From contig DATBHR010000092.1 of assembly GCA_036557365.1 (NCBI GenBank), positions 248,001 through 312,000 on the forward strand: DNA of 64,000 nt, written 5' to 3'. The notes under the pieces were generated by a model that was not told the origin of the DNA, did no database searches, and saw only the letters and a list, made by a program, of their open reading frames with translations. Shown here in pieces: positions 50,883-59,753 of this stretch. Within the stretch, counting starts at the first letter, position 1. Each line of letters begins with the position of its first letter. The DNA comes from DATKHR01 sp036557365. Its GTDB lineage: Bacteria; Acidobacteriota; Vicinamibacteria; Vicinamibacterales; CAVVIG01. Position numbers and translations under genes: made by a program.

Positions 50883-53800
50883 GACGGGCTCTCCCCGGGC
50901 GCAATCTCCGTCGATCCGCCGTGCGCGGTCGCGCGGCCCGCGGCAATCCGTTCGATGAGCACGAAGAGCATCGGAATGAGGAAGATGCCGACGACCGTCG
51001 CGGCCAGCATGCCGGAGACGACAACGGTGCCGAGAATTTTCCGTGAGACGCCGCCCGATCCGGCGGCGAACCAGAGCGGGAGCGCGCCGAGGACGAACGC
51101 GAACGACGTCATCAGAATCGGACGGAGACGCAGCCGCGCACCTTCGAGCGCCGCGTCCAGCAGGTCGCGGCCTTCCTCGAGCCGCGCCTTCGCGAACTCG
51201 ACGATGAGGATCGCGTTCTTCGCGGCCAGGCCGATCAGCATGATCACGCCGATCTGCGAGTACACGTCGAAGTCGAACTTGCGCATGAACAACCCGAGGA
51301 ACGCGCCGAGCACGGCGACGGGCACCGACAGCAATACCGAAAACGGCAGCGACCAGCTTTCGTAGAGGGCGGCGAGGATCAGGAACACGAACGCAATCGA
51401 GAGCGCGAAGATCATGCCCGATCCGCCGGCTCGCTTCTCCTGATACGAGAGGTCGGACCAGTCGAATCCCATTTCGCGCGGCAGCGTCGATCGCGCGACG
51501 CGTTCGAGCGCATCGAGCGCCTGGCCCGAACTGTAGCCTGGAGCCGCGGCGCCGGTGACCAGCGCGGCTCGGTACACGTTGAACCGGTTCGTGTACTGCG
51601 GCCCGAAGCTCGGCTTCGTCGACTCGAGCGCTGAGAGCGGCACCATCGTCCCCGCGCTGTTGCGGACGTAGAACTGCGCGATGTCAGCTGGCGTCGTGCG
51701 CTGTTCGCCCTCGGCCTGAAGAAACACACGCCATTGCCGGCCGAACCGGTTGAACTGGTTCACGAACAACCCGCCCAGAAACGCCTGCATCGTTTGATAG
51801 ACATCACCGAGCTGGACGCCCTGCTTGAGTACCTTGTCGCGATCGACGTCGGCGTACAGCTGCGGCACGGCGGCGCTGAATTGCGTCGCGACGCCGGCAA
51901 GCTCCGGCTGCTGTCTCGCGGCGTCGAGGAATCGCTGCACGTTCGTATTGAGGAAGTCGAGCGTCCCGCCGCTGCGATCCTGCAGCCAGAACGAGAAGCC
52001 GCCCTGCGTGCCGAGACCTGGAATCGACGGCGGCAAGACCGCGAACGTCGACGCTTCGGGGATGTCTTTTCTGAGCTCCCGATTCAGGCGATCCACGATC
52101 GCGCGCGCTTCGAGCTCCGGTGTGTCGCGCTCGGCCCACGCCTTGAGCCCGATGAAATAGAAGCCGTAGTTGCTGGCCGTGACGCGCGACAGCAGGCTGA
52201 ATCCGGCAATCGTATTGAAGTTGGCGACGCCGTCGGTCTTCAGAAGAATCTGATCGATCCGACGGCAGACCGCGTCGGTGCGCTCGAGCGACGCCGCGTT
52301 CGGCAGCTGGACGTTCAGCAGGAAATATCCGTAATCCTCTTCGGGCACGAAGCTCGTTGGCAGGCGGCCGCCCAGCCAGACGGCGGCGGCGGCGAACGCG
52401 GCGAGGATGGCCACGCCGATCACCACCTTGCGCGCAAGCACGCGGCTGACGCTGACGTACCCGTGCGTGACGCGGTCGAACGCGCGGTTGAAGATCCGGA
52501 ACGGTCGTCCGAGCAGACCCGTTCCCGGTTTTCGCGGACGGAGCAGCATCGCCGACAGCGCCGGCGACAGCGTGAGCGCGTTGAATGCCGAGATGATCAC
52601 GGAGATCGCGATCGTGATCGCGAACTGCTTGTTCAGGCGGCCCTGGATGCCGCTCATGAATCCGACCGGGATGAACACCGATGCGAGGATGAGCGCGATG
52701 CTGACGACCGGTCCGGAGACCTCGTCCATCGCCTTGATGGTCGCCTCGCGCGGCTTCATCCCTTCCTCGATGTGATGCTCGACCGCCTCCACGACGACGA
52801 TCGCATCGTCCACGACGAGACCGATCGCGAGGACGAGACCGAAGAGCGACAGCGTGTTGATCGAGAAGCCGAGCGCCGGAAAAACGGCGAACGTGCCGAT
52901 GAGCGATACGGGCACGGCCACCATCGGGATGAGAGTCGCGCGCCAGTTCTGCAGGAACAGATAGACGACGAAGATGACGAGGACGAGCGCTTCGCCGAGC
53001 GTGATCAGGATTTCGCGGATGCCTTCCGACACCGGAAGCGTCGTGTCGATCGAGTAGCGATAGTTCAGATCCTCGGGAAAGCGCTGGCTCAGCTCGTCCA
53101 TCACTTTCTTCACGCCGTCCGCCACCGCCAGCGCGTTCGATCCTGGCGTCTGGAACACCGCGACCGCGCAGCCAGGTCCGCCGTTCACGCGGCCGATCTG
53201 CTGGTAATTGAGCGCGCCGAGCTCGATGCGTGCGACGTCTCGCAGCCGGACGGTCGATCCGTCCGGGTTCGAACGCACGACGATGGCGCCGAACTCTTCG
53301 GGCGTCTGCAGGCGGCCCGCCGCGCGGACGGTGTAGGTCATTTCCTGGCCGGACGGCGCCGGCTGCGCGCCGATCTGGCCGGAGGGATTCACGGTGCTCT
53401 GCTGCTGAACGGCGCGGACGAGATCGGGCACCGTCAGTCCCAGCTTCGCCAGCAGATCGGGCCGCGCCCAGACGCGCATGGCGTAATCGCCCGCGCCGAA
53501 GATGCGGACGTCGCCGACGCCCGGGACGCGGAAGATCGCGTCGATCAGGTTGATGTTGGCGTAGTTGGCGAGGAAGAGCGCGTCGTACGTGTTCTTCGGC
53601 GACGACAGCGAGATGATCAGCATCGGAAAGCCGGTGACTTTCCGCATCGTCAATCCGAACGTGTTGACGTCGGGCGGCAGATTCGGCTGCGCCTGCGCGA
53701 CGCGATTCTGCACGTTGACCTGATCGATGTTGGGATCGGTCGCGACGTCGAAGGTGACCGTCAGCGTCATAGTGCCGTCGTTCGAGTTCGTGGACTGCAT

Positions 53801-54031
53801 GTAGAGCATGTTGTCCACGCCGTTCATCTGCTGCTCGAGCGGCGTCGCGACGGCTTGTTCGATCGTCAGCGCGTCGGCGCCGGTGAACGTGGCGCTCACG
53901 CTGATCTGCGGCGGGATGATGTCGGGGAACTGCGCGATCGGGAGAGCCCCCACCGACACCAGTCCGGTCAGCACCGTCACGATGGCGATGACGATGGCGA
54001 CGATCGGACGGCCGATGAAGAACCTCGACAC
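50879..54031 (-). CDS. RND multidrug efflux pump (AcrB/MexB-like)
   Basis: 1050 aa from GTG 54031, 2 bp after the adaptor stop. Classical HAE-1 sequence from the N-terminus (MSRFFIGRPIVAIVIAIVTVLTGL, ALPIAQFPDIIPPQI, ATPLEQQMNGVDNMLYMQST). The proton relay is intact: GLVVDDAIVVVEAVEHH (paired Asp) and GLAAKNAILIVEFAKARLEEG (Lys). Closer to AcrB than the first RND pump in this window. It should export a broad range of drugs, bile salts or dyes from the periplasm and inner membrane. No TetR regulator is adjacent. Confidence 0.95.
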   Translation of the reverse strand: MSRFFIGRPIVAIVIAIVTVLTGLVSVGALPIAQFPDIIPPQISVSATFTGADALTIEQAVATPLEQQMNGVDNMLYMQSTNSNDGTMTLTVTFDVATDPNIDQVNVQNRVAQAQPNLPPDVNTFGLTMRKVTGFPMLIISLSSPKNTYDALFLANYANINLIDAIFRVPGVGDVRIFGAGDYAMRVWARPDLLAKLGLTVPDLVRAVQQQSTVNPSGQIGAQPAPSGQEMTYTVRAAGRLQTPEEFGAIVVRSNPDGSTVRLRDVARIELGALNYQQIGRVNGGPGCAVAVFQTPGSNALAVADGVKKVMDELSQRFPEDLNYRYSIDTTLPVSEGIREILITLGEALVLVIFVVYLFLQNWRATLIPMVAVPVSLIGTFAVFPALGFSINTLSLFGLVLAIGLVVDDAIVVVEAVEHHIEEGMKPREATIKAMDEVSGPVVSIALILASVFIPVGFMSGIQGRLNKQFAITIAISVIISAFNALTLSPALSAMLLRPRKPGTGLLGRPFRIFNRAFDRVTHGYVSVSRVLARKVVIGVAILAAFAAAAVWLGGRLPTSFVPEEDYGYFLLNVQLPNAASLERTDAVCRRIDQILLKTDGVANFNTIAGFSLLSRVTASNYGFYFIGLKAWAERDTPELEARAIVDRLNRELRKDIPEASTFAVLPPSIPGLGTQGGFSFWLQDRSGGTLDFLNTNVQRFLDAARQQPELAGVATQFSAAVPQLYADVDRDKVLKQGVQLGDVYQTMQAFLGGLFVNQFNRFGRQWRVFLQAEGEQRTTPADIAQFYVRNSAGTMVPLSALESTKPSFGPQYTNRFNVYRAALVTGAAAPGYSSGQALDALERVARSTLPREMGFDWSDLSYQEKRAGGSGMIFALSIAFVFLILAALYESWSLPFSVLLSVPVAVLGAFLGLFMRKFDFDVYSQIGVIMLIGLAAKNAILIVEFAKARLEEGRDLLDAALEGARLRLRPILMTSFAFVLGALPLWFAAGSGGVSRKILGTVVVSGMLAATVVGIFLIPMLFVLIERIAAGRATAHGGSTEIAPGESPS

Positions 54032-54033
54032 GG

Positions 54034-55176
54034 TCAGTGGCTCGTGGTCGCGGGCGTGAACGGCAGCGGGTTCACCGTCGTGCCGTCACGCGTCGGCGGA
54101 CCGTCCACGACGACGCGCGCACCGGGATCCAGGCCCTGTTCGATGATCCAGCCGCTGCCGACGCGCTCGCCGGTCTTCACCATCTTGGTGCTCACGACGT
54201 TGTCCGGCCCGACGACGCGGACCTGAAACGCACCCTGGAGCTCGGTGACGGCGCGCTGCGGGACGACGAGCGCGTCGGTGCGCACCTTCGTCTCGGCGCG
54301 GACGCGTCCGTACTGGCCCGGTCGCAGCGTCCGCTGCGGATTGGGAAACGTCGCGCTGATCCGGATCGTGCCGGTCCGGGCGTCGATCTCGCGGTCGGCG
54401 GCGAGGAACGATCCGCCGTGCGGATACACGCTGCCGTCGGCGAGCACGAGCGTCAGCACCGGGCCGGTGGCCCACGGCACCTTCGGACCGCGCCCGTTGA
54501 TCCGCTCGGCGATCTGCAGATATTCCTGCTCGCTCAGCGGAAAGTACGCCTTGATCGGATCGATCTGCGAGACCGTGGTCAGGAGCGTCGACGGTCCGAC
54601 GAGGTCGCCGATCTGCGCGGTGGCGATCGCGGCGACGCCGTCGATCAGCGACGTCACCTTCGTGAAGCCGACGTTCAACTCTGCCGCTTCGACCGCCGCC
54701 GTCGCCGAGCGGACCGCGGCCTGCGCCGCAAGATTGGCCTGTACGTCGTTGTCGAGTTGACTCTGCGCGATCGCGCGCTGCTCGGCGAGCGGCTGATCGC
54801 GCTTGAGGTCGCGTTCGGTCTTTCCGAGCTGCGCCTGCGCCTCTCCGAGTTGGGCGTGCGCCTGGGCGAGCGTCGCTTCGAGCGGACGCGGATCGATTTC
54901 GAAGAGCAGCTGTCCCTTGCGAACGACCGCGCCTTCTTCGTACGTGCGCCGCACGAGATAGCCGCTCACCTGCGGCCTGATCTGCGCGTTCACGTAGCCG
55001 TCGAGCGTCGCGATCCACTCGCTGGTGAGCGCGACGCGCTCAGGTTGAACCGTCACGAAATGGACTTCCGGAACGGGCGCAGGTGCGGGCGCGGCCTTGC
55101 CGCTCTTGCACGCCACCGCGCCGGCGACGAGGCATGGCAGGAGCAGGAAACGGAATCGTTGACGTCGGCGTGGCAT
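54034..55176 (-). CDS. RND efflux periplasmic adaptor (AcrA/MexA-like lipoprotein)
   Basis: 380 aa from ATG 55176. Lipoprotein signal (FRFLLLPCLVAGAVAC). Half lipoyl domains RPQVSGYLVRRTYEEGAVVRKGQLLFEIDP and FTKVTSLIDGVAAIATAQIGDLV flank a short coiled coil (TLAQAHAQLGEAQAQLGKTERDLKRDQPLAEQ). A beta-barrel domain (IKAYFPLSEQEYLQIAERING) and a membrane-proximal domain (ALVVPQRAVTELQGAFQVRVVG) follow. First gene of the operon adaptor-pump-duct-cupin, divergent from the second MacB-like permease gene. Confidence 0.93.
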   Translation of the reverse strand: MPRRRQRFRFLLLPCLVAGAVACKSGKAAPAPAPVPEVHFVTVQPERVALTSEWIATLDGYVNAQIRPQVSGYLVRRTYEEGAVVRKGQLLFEIDPRPLEATLAQAHAQLGEAQAQLGKTERDLKRDQPLAEQRAIAQSQLDNDVQANLAAQAAVRSATAAVEAAELNVGFTKVTSLIDGVAAIATAQIGDLVGPSTLLTTVSQIDPIKAYFPLSEQEYLQIAERINGRGPKVPWATGPVLTLVLADGSVYPHGGSFLAADREIDARTGTIRISATFPNPQRTLRPGQYGRVRAETKVRTDALVVPQRAVTELQGAFQVRVVGPDNVVSTKMVKTGERVGSGWIIEQGLDPGARVVVDGPPTRDGTTVNPLPFTPATTSH

Positions 55177-55378
55177 GCTGGTACCTGGTCGACATCCGTG
55201 AGAGACGGACGTGCCTGCAATCGTCCACTGGAATCGACCGACCGTCAACTCCAGAGGGGCGCACCGGCTCAACTATCTACGCCCCGCGCGCCAACCCTTC
55301 GTCGCTGCACACCGTCAAACAAGCCGGTCATGGCGAGAACCATCCCCTACGACGCTTCGTATTGAGGAAGAGGTCCGA

Positions 55379-57937
55379 ATGCCGCACCTGTTCGGCGACG
55401 TACGGTATGCGCTCCGCCAGTTCCGCTTGTCACCAATCTTCACGGTCGCAGCCATCCTGACGCTGGCGCTCGGCATCGGCGGCACGACGGCCATCTTCAC
55501 GCTGATTCACGCGGTCATGTTGCGGTCGCTGCCGGTCGGGGATCCGTCGGCGCTGTATCGAATCGGCGACGGAGACGACTGCTGCGTCGAAGGTGGACCT
55601 CAGGATCGATGGGGCCTGTTCTCATATCCGCTCTACGAGCGGCTGAAGGCCGAAACCCCCGAATTCGAAGAAGTCACCGCGTTTCAAGCCGGCGGTTCAC
55701 GTCTGAGCGTTCGCCGGCAGGGGGCCGATGAGTCCGCGCGGCCGCTTCGCTCCGAGTTCGTGACCGGTAATTATTTCTCCACGCTCGGCGTCGGCGCGTT
55801 CGGCGGGCGCGTGTTCACGAAAGACGACGACAAACCGTCGGCGCCGCCGGTGGTTGTGCTGAGTCATCACGTCTGGCAGAACACGTACGGCGCCGATCCA
55901 TCGCTTATCGGTGCGACGCTCGTCATCGAGGGGCATCCGTTCACGGCGATCGGCGTCGCGCCGCCCGGATTCTTTGGCGAGACGCTCCGGGGCAATCCTC
56001 CCGATCTGTGGGTGCCGGTGCAGCAGGAGCCGATCATCGCGGGCGACAGCTCGATGCTGCGTCAGTCCGTGTCGGCGTGGCTGCGCATCATCGGCCGTCT
56101 GCGCCCGGGCGCATCGACCGATGGCATGGGCCCGCGGCTGACCGAGATTCTGCGGCAGTGGATGCAGCACGACTCCGGATATCCCTCGAACTGGATGCCC
56201 GACGTCATCCGCATGCTGCCGAAGCAGGTGATCACCGTCGTTCCCGCGGGCGCCGGCGTCGGCGTCATGAAAGAGGAGTACGGCCGCAGCCTCAAGATCC
56301 TCTTCGGCGTGTGCGCGGCGGTGCTGCTCATCGCGTGCGCGAACGTCGCGAACCTTCTCCTCGCCCGTGCGGTGGCACGCCGCGGACAGACCGCGGTGCG
56401 CCTGGCGATCGGCGCGTCGCGCGGGCAGATCGTCAAGCAGGCGCTCATCGAGAGCATCCTGCTCGCTGTCGGAGGCGGCGTCGTCGGGCTCGGCGTCGCG
56501 GTTGCGGCAGCCGATCTGCTGCTGGCGCTCGCGTTCAGGAACGTGCGATTCATTCCTATCAGCACCGCGCCGTCAATCCTCGTCCTGTTGTTCGCGTTCA
56601 GCGTCGCGCTCCTCACCGGTATCATCTTCGGCGCGGCGCCCGCGTGGTTCGCCACGCGAACCGATCCGGTCGACGCTCTCCGAGGCGCCGGACGCAGCAC
56701 CAGCGACCACTCGTCGTTCACGCGCAAGGCGCTGCTCGTCGTCCAGGCGACGCTGTCGGTCGTGCTCGTCGCCGGCGCGACCATGCTGGCGCGCAGCCTG
56801 AATCGACTCGAGCACCAGGATTTCGGGTATCAGACGAAGGGACGAGTCGTCGTTTCGCTGAATCGTCCACCGTCGTCGTACACGCCGCCGCAAAACGCGG
56901 CGCTCTACCGGCGGCTCGAGGATCGCCTGACGAACATGCCGGGAGTCAAGGGCGTCGGCCTCGCGTTGTACAACCCGCTCACCGACAACTGGGGCGAGTT
57001 GATTCTCGTGGCGGGGCATCCGGCGCCGAAGATGGGCCAGGAGGCCGGCGCGTCATGGAACCGCGTCAGCGCGAACTACATGCAGAACCTGGGCATGGTG
57101 ATGGTGCGCGGACGCGCTTTCACGGAAGCCGACAACGAGACGGGCGAGCGCGTCGCCATCGTGAACGAAGGCTTCGTGAAGCGCTTCTTCAAGAGCGACG
57201 AGGATCCGCTGGCGCAGCACTTCGGCATCGATCTGCCGGAGAACGCCGGCTCGTTCCGTGTGGTTGGCGTCGTGCGGGACGCGAAGTTCGCGAGCTTCGG
57301 TCTCGCGCGCGCGGCGCGGCCGATGTTCTTCGTGCCGCTCGCGCAGACGATCGACTATCCCAACGAGTTGATGCGCCGGCTCGAAGTCAGCTCGCATAAG
57401 GCGGGCGGGCTGCTGCTCGTCACCGATCAAGCGCCGGGGGTCCTCGAGCCGGTTCTCACGAGAGCCATCGCCGAGGTCGATCCGAACCTGACGATCAACA
57501 GCGTCCGGACGCTCGATCAGCAGGTCGAGCTGACGTTCGATCAGGAGCGAGCCGTCGCGAGTCTTGCGGGGCTGTTCGGCATCGTCGCCCTCGTGCTCGC
57601 GGCCGTCGGACTGTACGGCGTCACCGCGTACAGCGTCGCGCAGCGCACGAATGAAATCGGCATTCGCATGGCGCTCGGCGCGAATCGCGCGAACGTCATC
57701 GACCTCGTCCTGCGCGGCGCGTTCCGGCGCGTGGCCGTCGGACTGCTCCTGGGAATTCCGCTCGCCGTCGGCGCGGGCCGGCTGATTTCATCGGAGTTGT
57801 ACGGTGTGCCGTTCTGGGATCCGTTCGCGCTGACGCTGGCGGCCGGATCGCTCGCCGTGTGCGCGTTTTTCGCGGCGATGATTCCTGCGGGCGGCGCCGC
57901 GTCGATCGCGCCGATGGATGCGCTCAGGTCGCCGTAG
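55379..57937 (+). CDS. MacB/FtsX-type ABC permease, acidobacterial long form (second copy)
   Basis: 852 aa from ATG 55379, with GAGGAAGAGG just upstream; the frame is open further 5' but there it is not coding-like. N-terminus MPHLFGDVRYALRQFRLSPIFTVAAILTLALGIGGTTAIFTLIHAV. Layout as in the first copy: periplasmic MacB-like domain, FtsX helices (LKILFGVCAAVLLIACANVANLLLARAVARR), second periplasmic domain, second FtsX domain (GIVALVLAAVGLYGVTAYSVAQRTNEIGIRMALGA) ending IAPMDALRSP. A Cys pair and acidic GDGDDCCVEGG insert near residue 65 is particular to this copy. No ATPase gene adjoins. It probably exports or mechanically transduces across the envelope; cargo unknown. Confidence 0.9.
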   Translation: MPHLFGDVRYALRQFRLSPIFTVAAILTLALGIGGTTAIFTLIHAVMLRSLPVGDPSALYRIGDGDDCCVEGGPQDRWGLFSYPLYERLKAETPEFEEVTAFQAGGSRLSVRRQGADESARPLRSEFVTGNYFSTLGVGAFGGRVFTKDDDKPSAPPVVVLSHHVWQNTYGADPSLIGATLVIEGHPFTAIGVAPPGFFGETLRGNPPDLWVPVQQEPIIAGDSSMLRQSVSAWLRIIGRLRPGASTDGMGPRLTEILRQWMQHDSGYPSNWMPDVIRMLPKQVITVVPAGAGVGVMKEEYGRSLKILFGVCAAVLLIACANVANLLLARAVARRGQTAVRLAIGASRGQIVKQALIESILLAVGGGVVGLGVAVAAADLLLALAFRNVRFIPISTAPSILVLLFAFSVALLTGIIFGAAPAWFATRTDPVDALRGAGRSTSDHSSFTRKALLVVQATLSVVLVAGATMLARSLNRLEHQDFGYQTKGRVVVSLNRPPSSYTPPQNAALYRRLEDRLTNMPGVKGVGLALYNPLTDNWGELILVAGHPAPKMGQEAGASWNRVSANYMQNLGMVMVRGRAFTEADNETGERVAIVNEGFVKRFFKSDEDPLAQHFGIDLPENAGSFRVVGVVRDAKFASFGLARAARPMFFVPLAQTIDYPNELMRRLEVSSHKAGGLLLVTDQAPGVLEPVLTRAIAEVDPNLTINSVRTLDQQVELTFDQERAVASLAGLFGIVALVLAAVGLYGVTAYSVAQRTNEIGIRMALGANRANVIDLVLRGAFRRVAVGLLLGIPLAVGAGRLISSELYGVPFWDPFALTLAAGSLAVCAFFAAMIPAGGAASIAPMDALRSP

Positions 57938-57952
57938 CCGCTCGTCGCCGCG

Positions 57953-58720
57953 TCACTGTTTGTTGACGGCGCGCTTGTTGAAATCGCCGGAGAGGATCAG
58001 CTTCAGCGTCAGCTTGTCGGATCCGCTCGTCAGGCCGAAGCCGACGCCAGCCTCGACGTCAACGATGCCGCCCGTCCGATCGACGACGAAATAGAGCTGG
58101 TGCGCCTGCTGATCGGCCGGGAGGAACTGGCTGACCTTTCCGAAATCGTCATATTCCTCTGCCGCAACAGCCCACGTGCCGTCCAGCTTCCACGCGACGC
58201 GCGTTGCAGGCACGAACTCGAGGTTCTTGATGCCGTCATACGCCGTGTCGACGATCGGGTTGACGATGAAATCGATCCGTTCGAAGTGCCAGCCGATGAT
58301 CGGCCGGATTTCGGACGAGAAACGCTTCGAGTCCCATCGCTTCGCGTTGAAGCTGAACTCGAAGTTCGACCCGTAGAAGAAGAAGCGATTGTCGGCGTTC
58401 GGCACCGCGAACAGCGTACGGAGCTTGAATCCGTCCAGCCCCCAGCCGGTCGTGTTGTCGCGGCTGTAGAGCGGCATGTAGAGTCCCGCCTCGAACCACG
58501 GCGTGACGCCGTACGCCCATTCCGGTACGCCGTTGAACGATTTGTCGGCGACGACGGCGCCTGGAAATGCCGGCGTGGTCACGCCTGACGGCGTGAAGTT
58601 GTTGTGGACCGTCAGGTTGAAGACGCCGGGTGCGGCGAGGCCGCCGTCGTACACCTGGATTTCATCGGTTTGCGCGAAGAGCGGCCGCGGTTGAATGACA
58701 GCAACGAGCGCGACCAGCAT
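57953..58720 (-). CDS. Outer-membrane beta-barrel protein, last gene of the CHAT-lysozyme operon
   Basis: 255 aa from ATG 58720, the first start after the upstream gene; no good ribosome-binding site is seen, so translation may depend on the upstream gene. A short signal (MLVALVAVIQPRPLFAQ) is followed by a strand-rich barrel: IQVYDGGLAAPGVFNLTVHNNFTPSG, GVTPWFEAGLYMPLYS, WHFERIDFIVNPIVDTAYDG, GTWAVAAEEYDDFGKVSQFLP and a final DKLTLKLILSGDFNKRAVN. Similar proteins are annotated only as transporters or hypothetical. It is 26 bp downstream of the lysozyme-inhibitor-like gene and convergent with the MacB-like permease. A possible role is as an outer-membrane exit or receptor for the operon's products; that is inference. 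Confidence 0.72.
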   Translation of the reverse strand: MLVALVAVIQPRPLFAQTDEIQVYDGGLAAPGVFNLTVHNNFTPSGVTTPAFPGAVVADKSFNGVPEWAYGVTPWFEAGLYMPLYSRDNTTGWGLDGFKLRTLFAVPNADNRFFFYGSNFEFSFNAKRWDSKRFSSEIRPIIGWHFERIDFIVNPIVDTAYDGIKNLEFVPATRVAWKLDGTWAVAAEEYDDFGKVSQFLPADQQAHQLYFVVDRTGGIVDVEAGVGFGLTSGSDKLTLKLILSGDFNKRAVNKQ

Positions 58721-58746
58721 CGCGAACGCGAAGCGTCCGCGCGCGC

Positions 58747-59157
58747 TTACTTCGACGCGGGCGCACGGCTGCCAACGCAGACGTCGCCTTCCTCGGGCGG
58801 GTCGATCCACTGTTGCAGCTGCTTCGTCCGCTCTTTCGTGAGCGCCGTCAGTACCTGAAGCCGACATAGCTGATACGTGCTGCCGTAGGCGCGCGCCTTG
58901 TCCGCTGCCGGATAGATCGCGGCGACATGCGCGTCGCGGAAGAGCGCCCACGCCTGCTGCGCCGCCTTGAAGTGCAGTACGAACGCGCTGTCGCGCTGAT
59001 GCGCTTTCAGGATCTGATCGTAGACCCGTGTCAGCTCCTGTCGCGCGGCAGTATAGTCCGCGCGCGCGCCTTCGGTCATCGCCGCCTGCGTCTGCGCGGC
59101 GGCCGAGTGAGGCATAAAGAAAACACAGGCGAGGACCAGCGCGGCCAGTGTTTTCAT
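58747..59157 (-). CDS. LprI-type lysozyme-inhibitor homologue (DUF1311-like), secreted
   Basis: 136 aa from ATG 59157 with a signal peptide (MKTLAALVLACVFFMPHSAAAQ). The mature part is an all-helical LprI domain: MTEGARADYTAARQELTRVYDQILKAHQ, FKAAQQAWALFRDAHVAAIYP and YGSTYQLCRLQVLTALTKERTKQLQQWI, with Cys residues in QLCRLQ and DVCVG. The best-studied LprI (Mycobacterium tuberculosis) inhibits lysozyme. This gene begins inside the stop of a GH24 lysozyme gene (ATGA), so the product is the natural candidate for protecting the cell's own wall from that enzyme. Direct inhibition is inference from family plus position. Confidence 0.82.
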   Translation of the reverse strand: MKTLAALVLACVFFMPHSAAAQTQAAMTEGARADYTAARQELTRVYDQILKAHQRDSAFVLHFKAAQQAWALFRDAHVAAIYPAADKARAYGSTYQLCRLQVLTALTKERTKQLQQWIDPPEEGDVCVGSRAPASK

Positions 59158-59744
59158 GACGGTGTGCCCTGGAGTGCGCTCGCTCCCGCGACGGCTGCCG
59201 CGCCCGCGACGGGAACCGTCGGTGTTGGCACTGCGGCCACGACCGCTGCGAACAGTGTCGCTTCGGCGGCGCGTCGTCGCGTCAATCCCGCCAGAACCTG
59301 TCCGCCCGCCTTGTTCCACTTCCCGAATTCGCCTGCCGCGCCCGTGAAGTCCTTCGCGTTCACGAGGCGGAGCAGCGTCGACTTGTTCAGATTGCCGAGA
59401 CCGCAGTTGTACGCAAACGAGACGAGCGCCGCGAACTGGTTGTCGTTGACGATCGTCGTGACGACCGATTCGACGTCGCGGCAGGCGTCGAGCAGGTCGC
59501 CGCGGAGGAGCGCCTCCGCCTGCGCCAGCGTGATGCCTCCCGGGTACATCGACTGTGCGCGCCGTTTGTTCTGTTTGCCGCGGAGGAAGTCGTTGCCGGC
59601 GCGAATCGCGTGTCCCCATCCGATCGTCCAGATGCCGATCGGATCGATATACGGATCGAGATTGACCGTCGTCGGATCGCCGTCTTCGAGACCTTCGAAG
59701 CTCTTGATGAGATCGAGTCCCGCTTGATTGATTTCACGCACCAT
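59154..59744 (-). CDS. GH24 (phage T4-type) lysozyme
   Basis: 196 aa. The catalytic triad of GH24 endolysins is present: Glu17 in IKSFEG, Asp34 in PYIDPIG and Thr40 in WTIGWGH. Downstream motifs SFAYNCGLGNL and AGLTRRRAAEATLF are also conserved. It should cleave the N-acetylmuramic acid to N-acetylglucosamine bond of peptidoglycan. There is no N-terminal signal peptide or SAR helix; the C-terminal ~35 residues are unusually Ala/Val/Pro-rich and hydrophobic (VVAAVPTPTVPVAGAAAVAGASAL) and could be a membrane or export element. No phage genes (holin, spanin, tail) are nearby. It lies between a propeller gene (9 bp upstream) and the LprI-like gene (4-nt overlap), inside the CHAT operon. Confidence 0.9.
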   Translation of the reverse strand: MVREINQAGLDLIKSFEGLEDGDPTTVNLDPYIDPIGIWTIGWGHAIRAGNDFLRGKQNKRRAQSMYPGGITLAQAEALLRGDLLDACRDVESVVTTIVNDNQFAALVSFAYNCGLGNLNKSTLLRLVNAKDFTGAAGEFGKWNKAGGQVLAGLTRRRAAEATLFAAVVAAVPTPTVPVAGAAAVAGASALQGTPS

Positions 59745-59753
59745 GTCGTGCTC

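Noticed and set aside
51734..54226. 830-codon open frame on the plus strand opposite the RND pump gene
   Set aside because: It mirrors the codon pattern of the real pump gene; composition is Arg/Asp/Val-rich with no domain, which is expected for antisense frames in high-GC DNA.
59154..59744. Prophage remnant explanation for the lysozyme
   Set aside because: No holin, spanin, integrase, tail or att-like repeats are nearby, and the gene is locked into an operon of cellular proteins.
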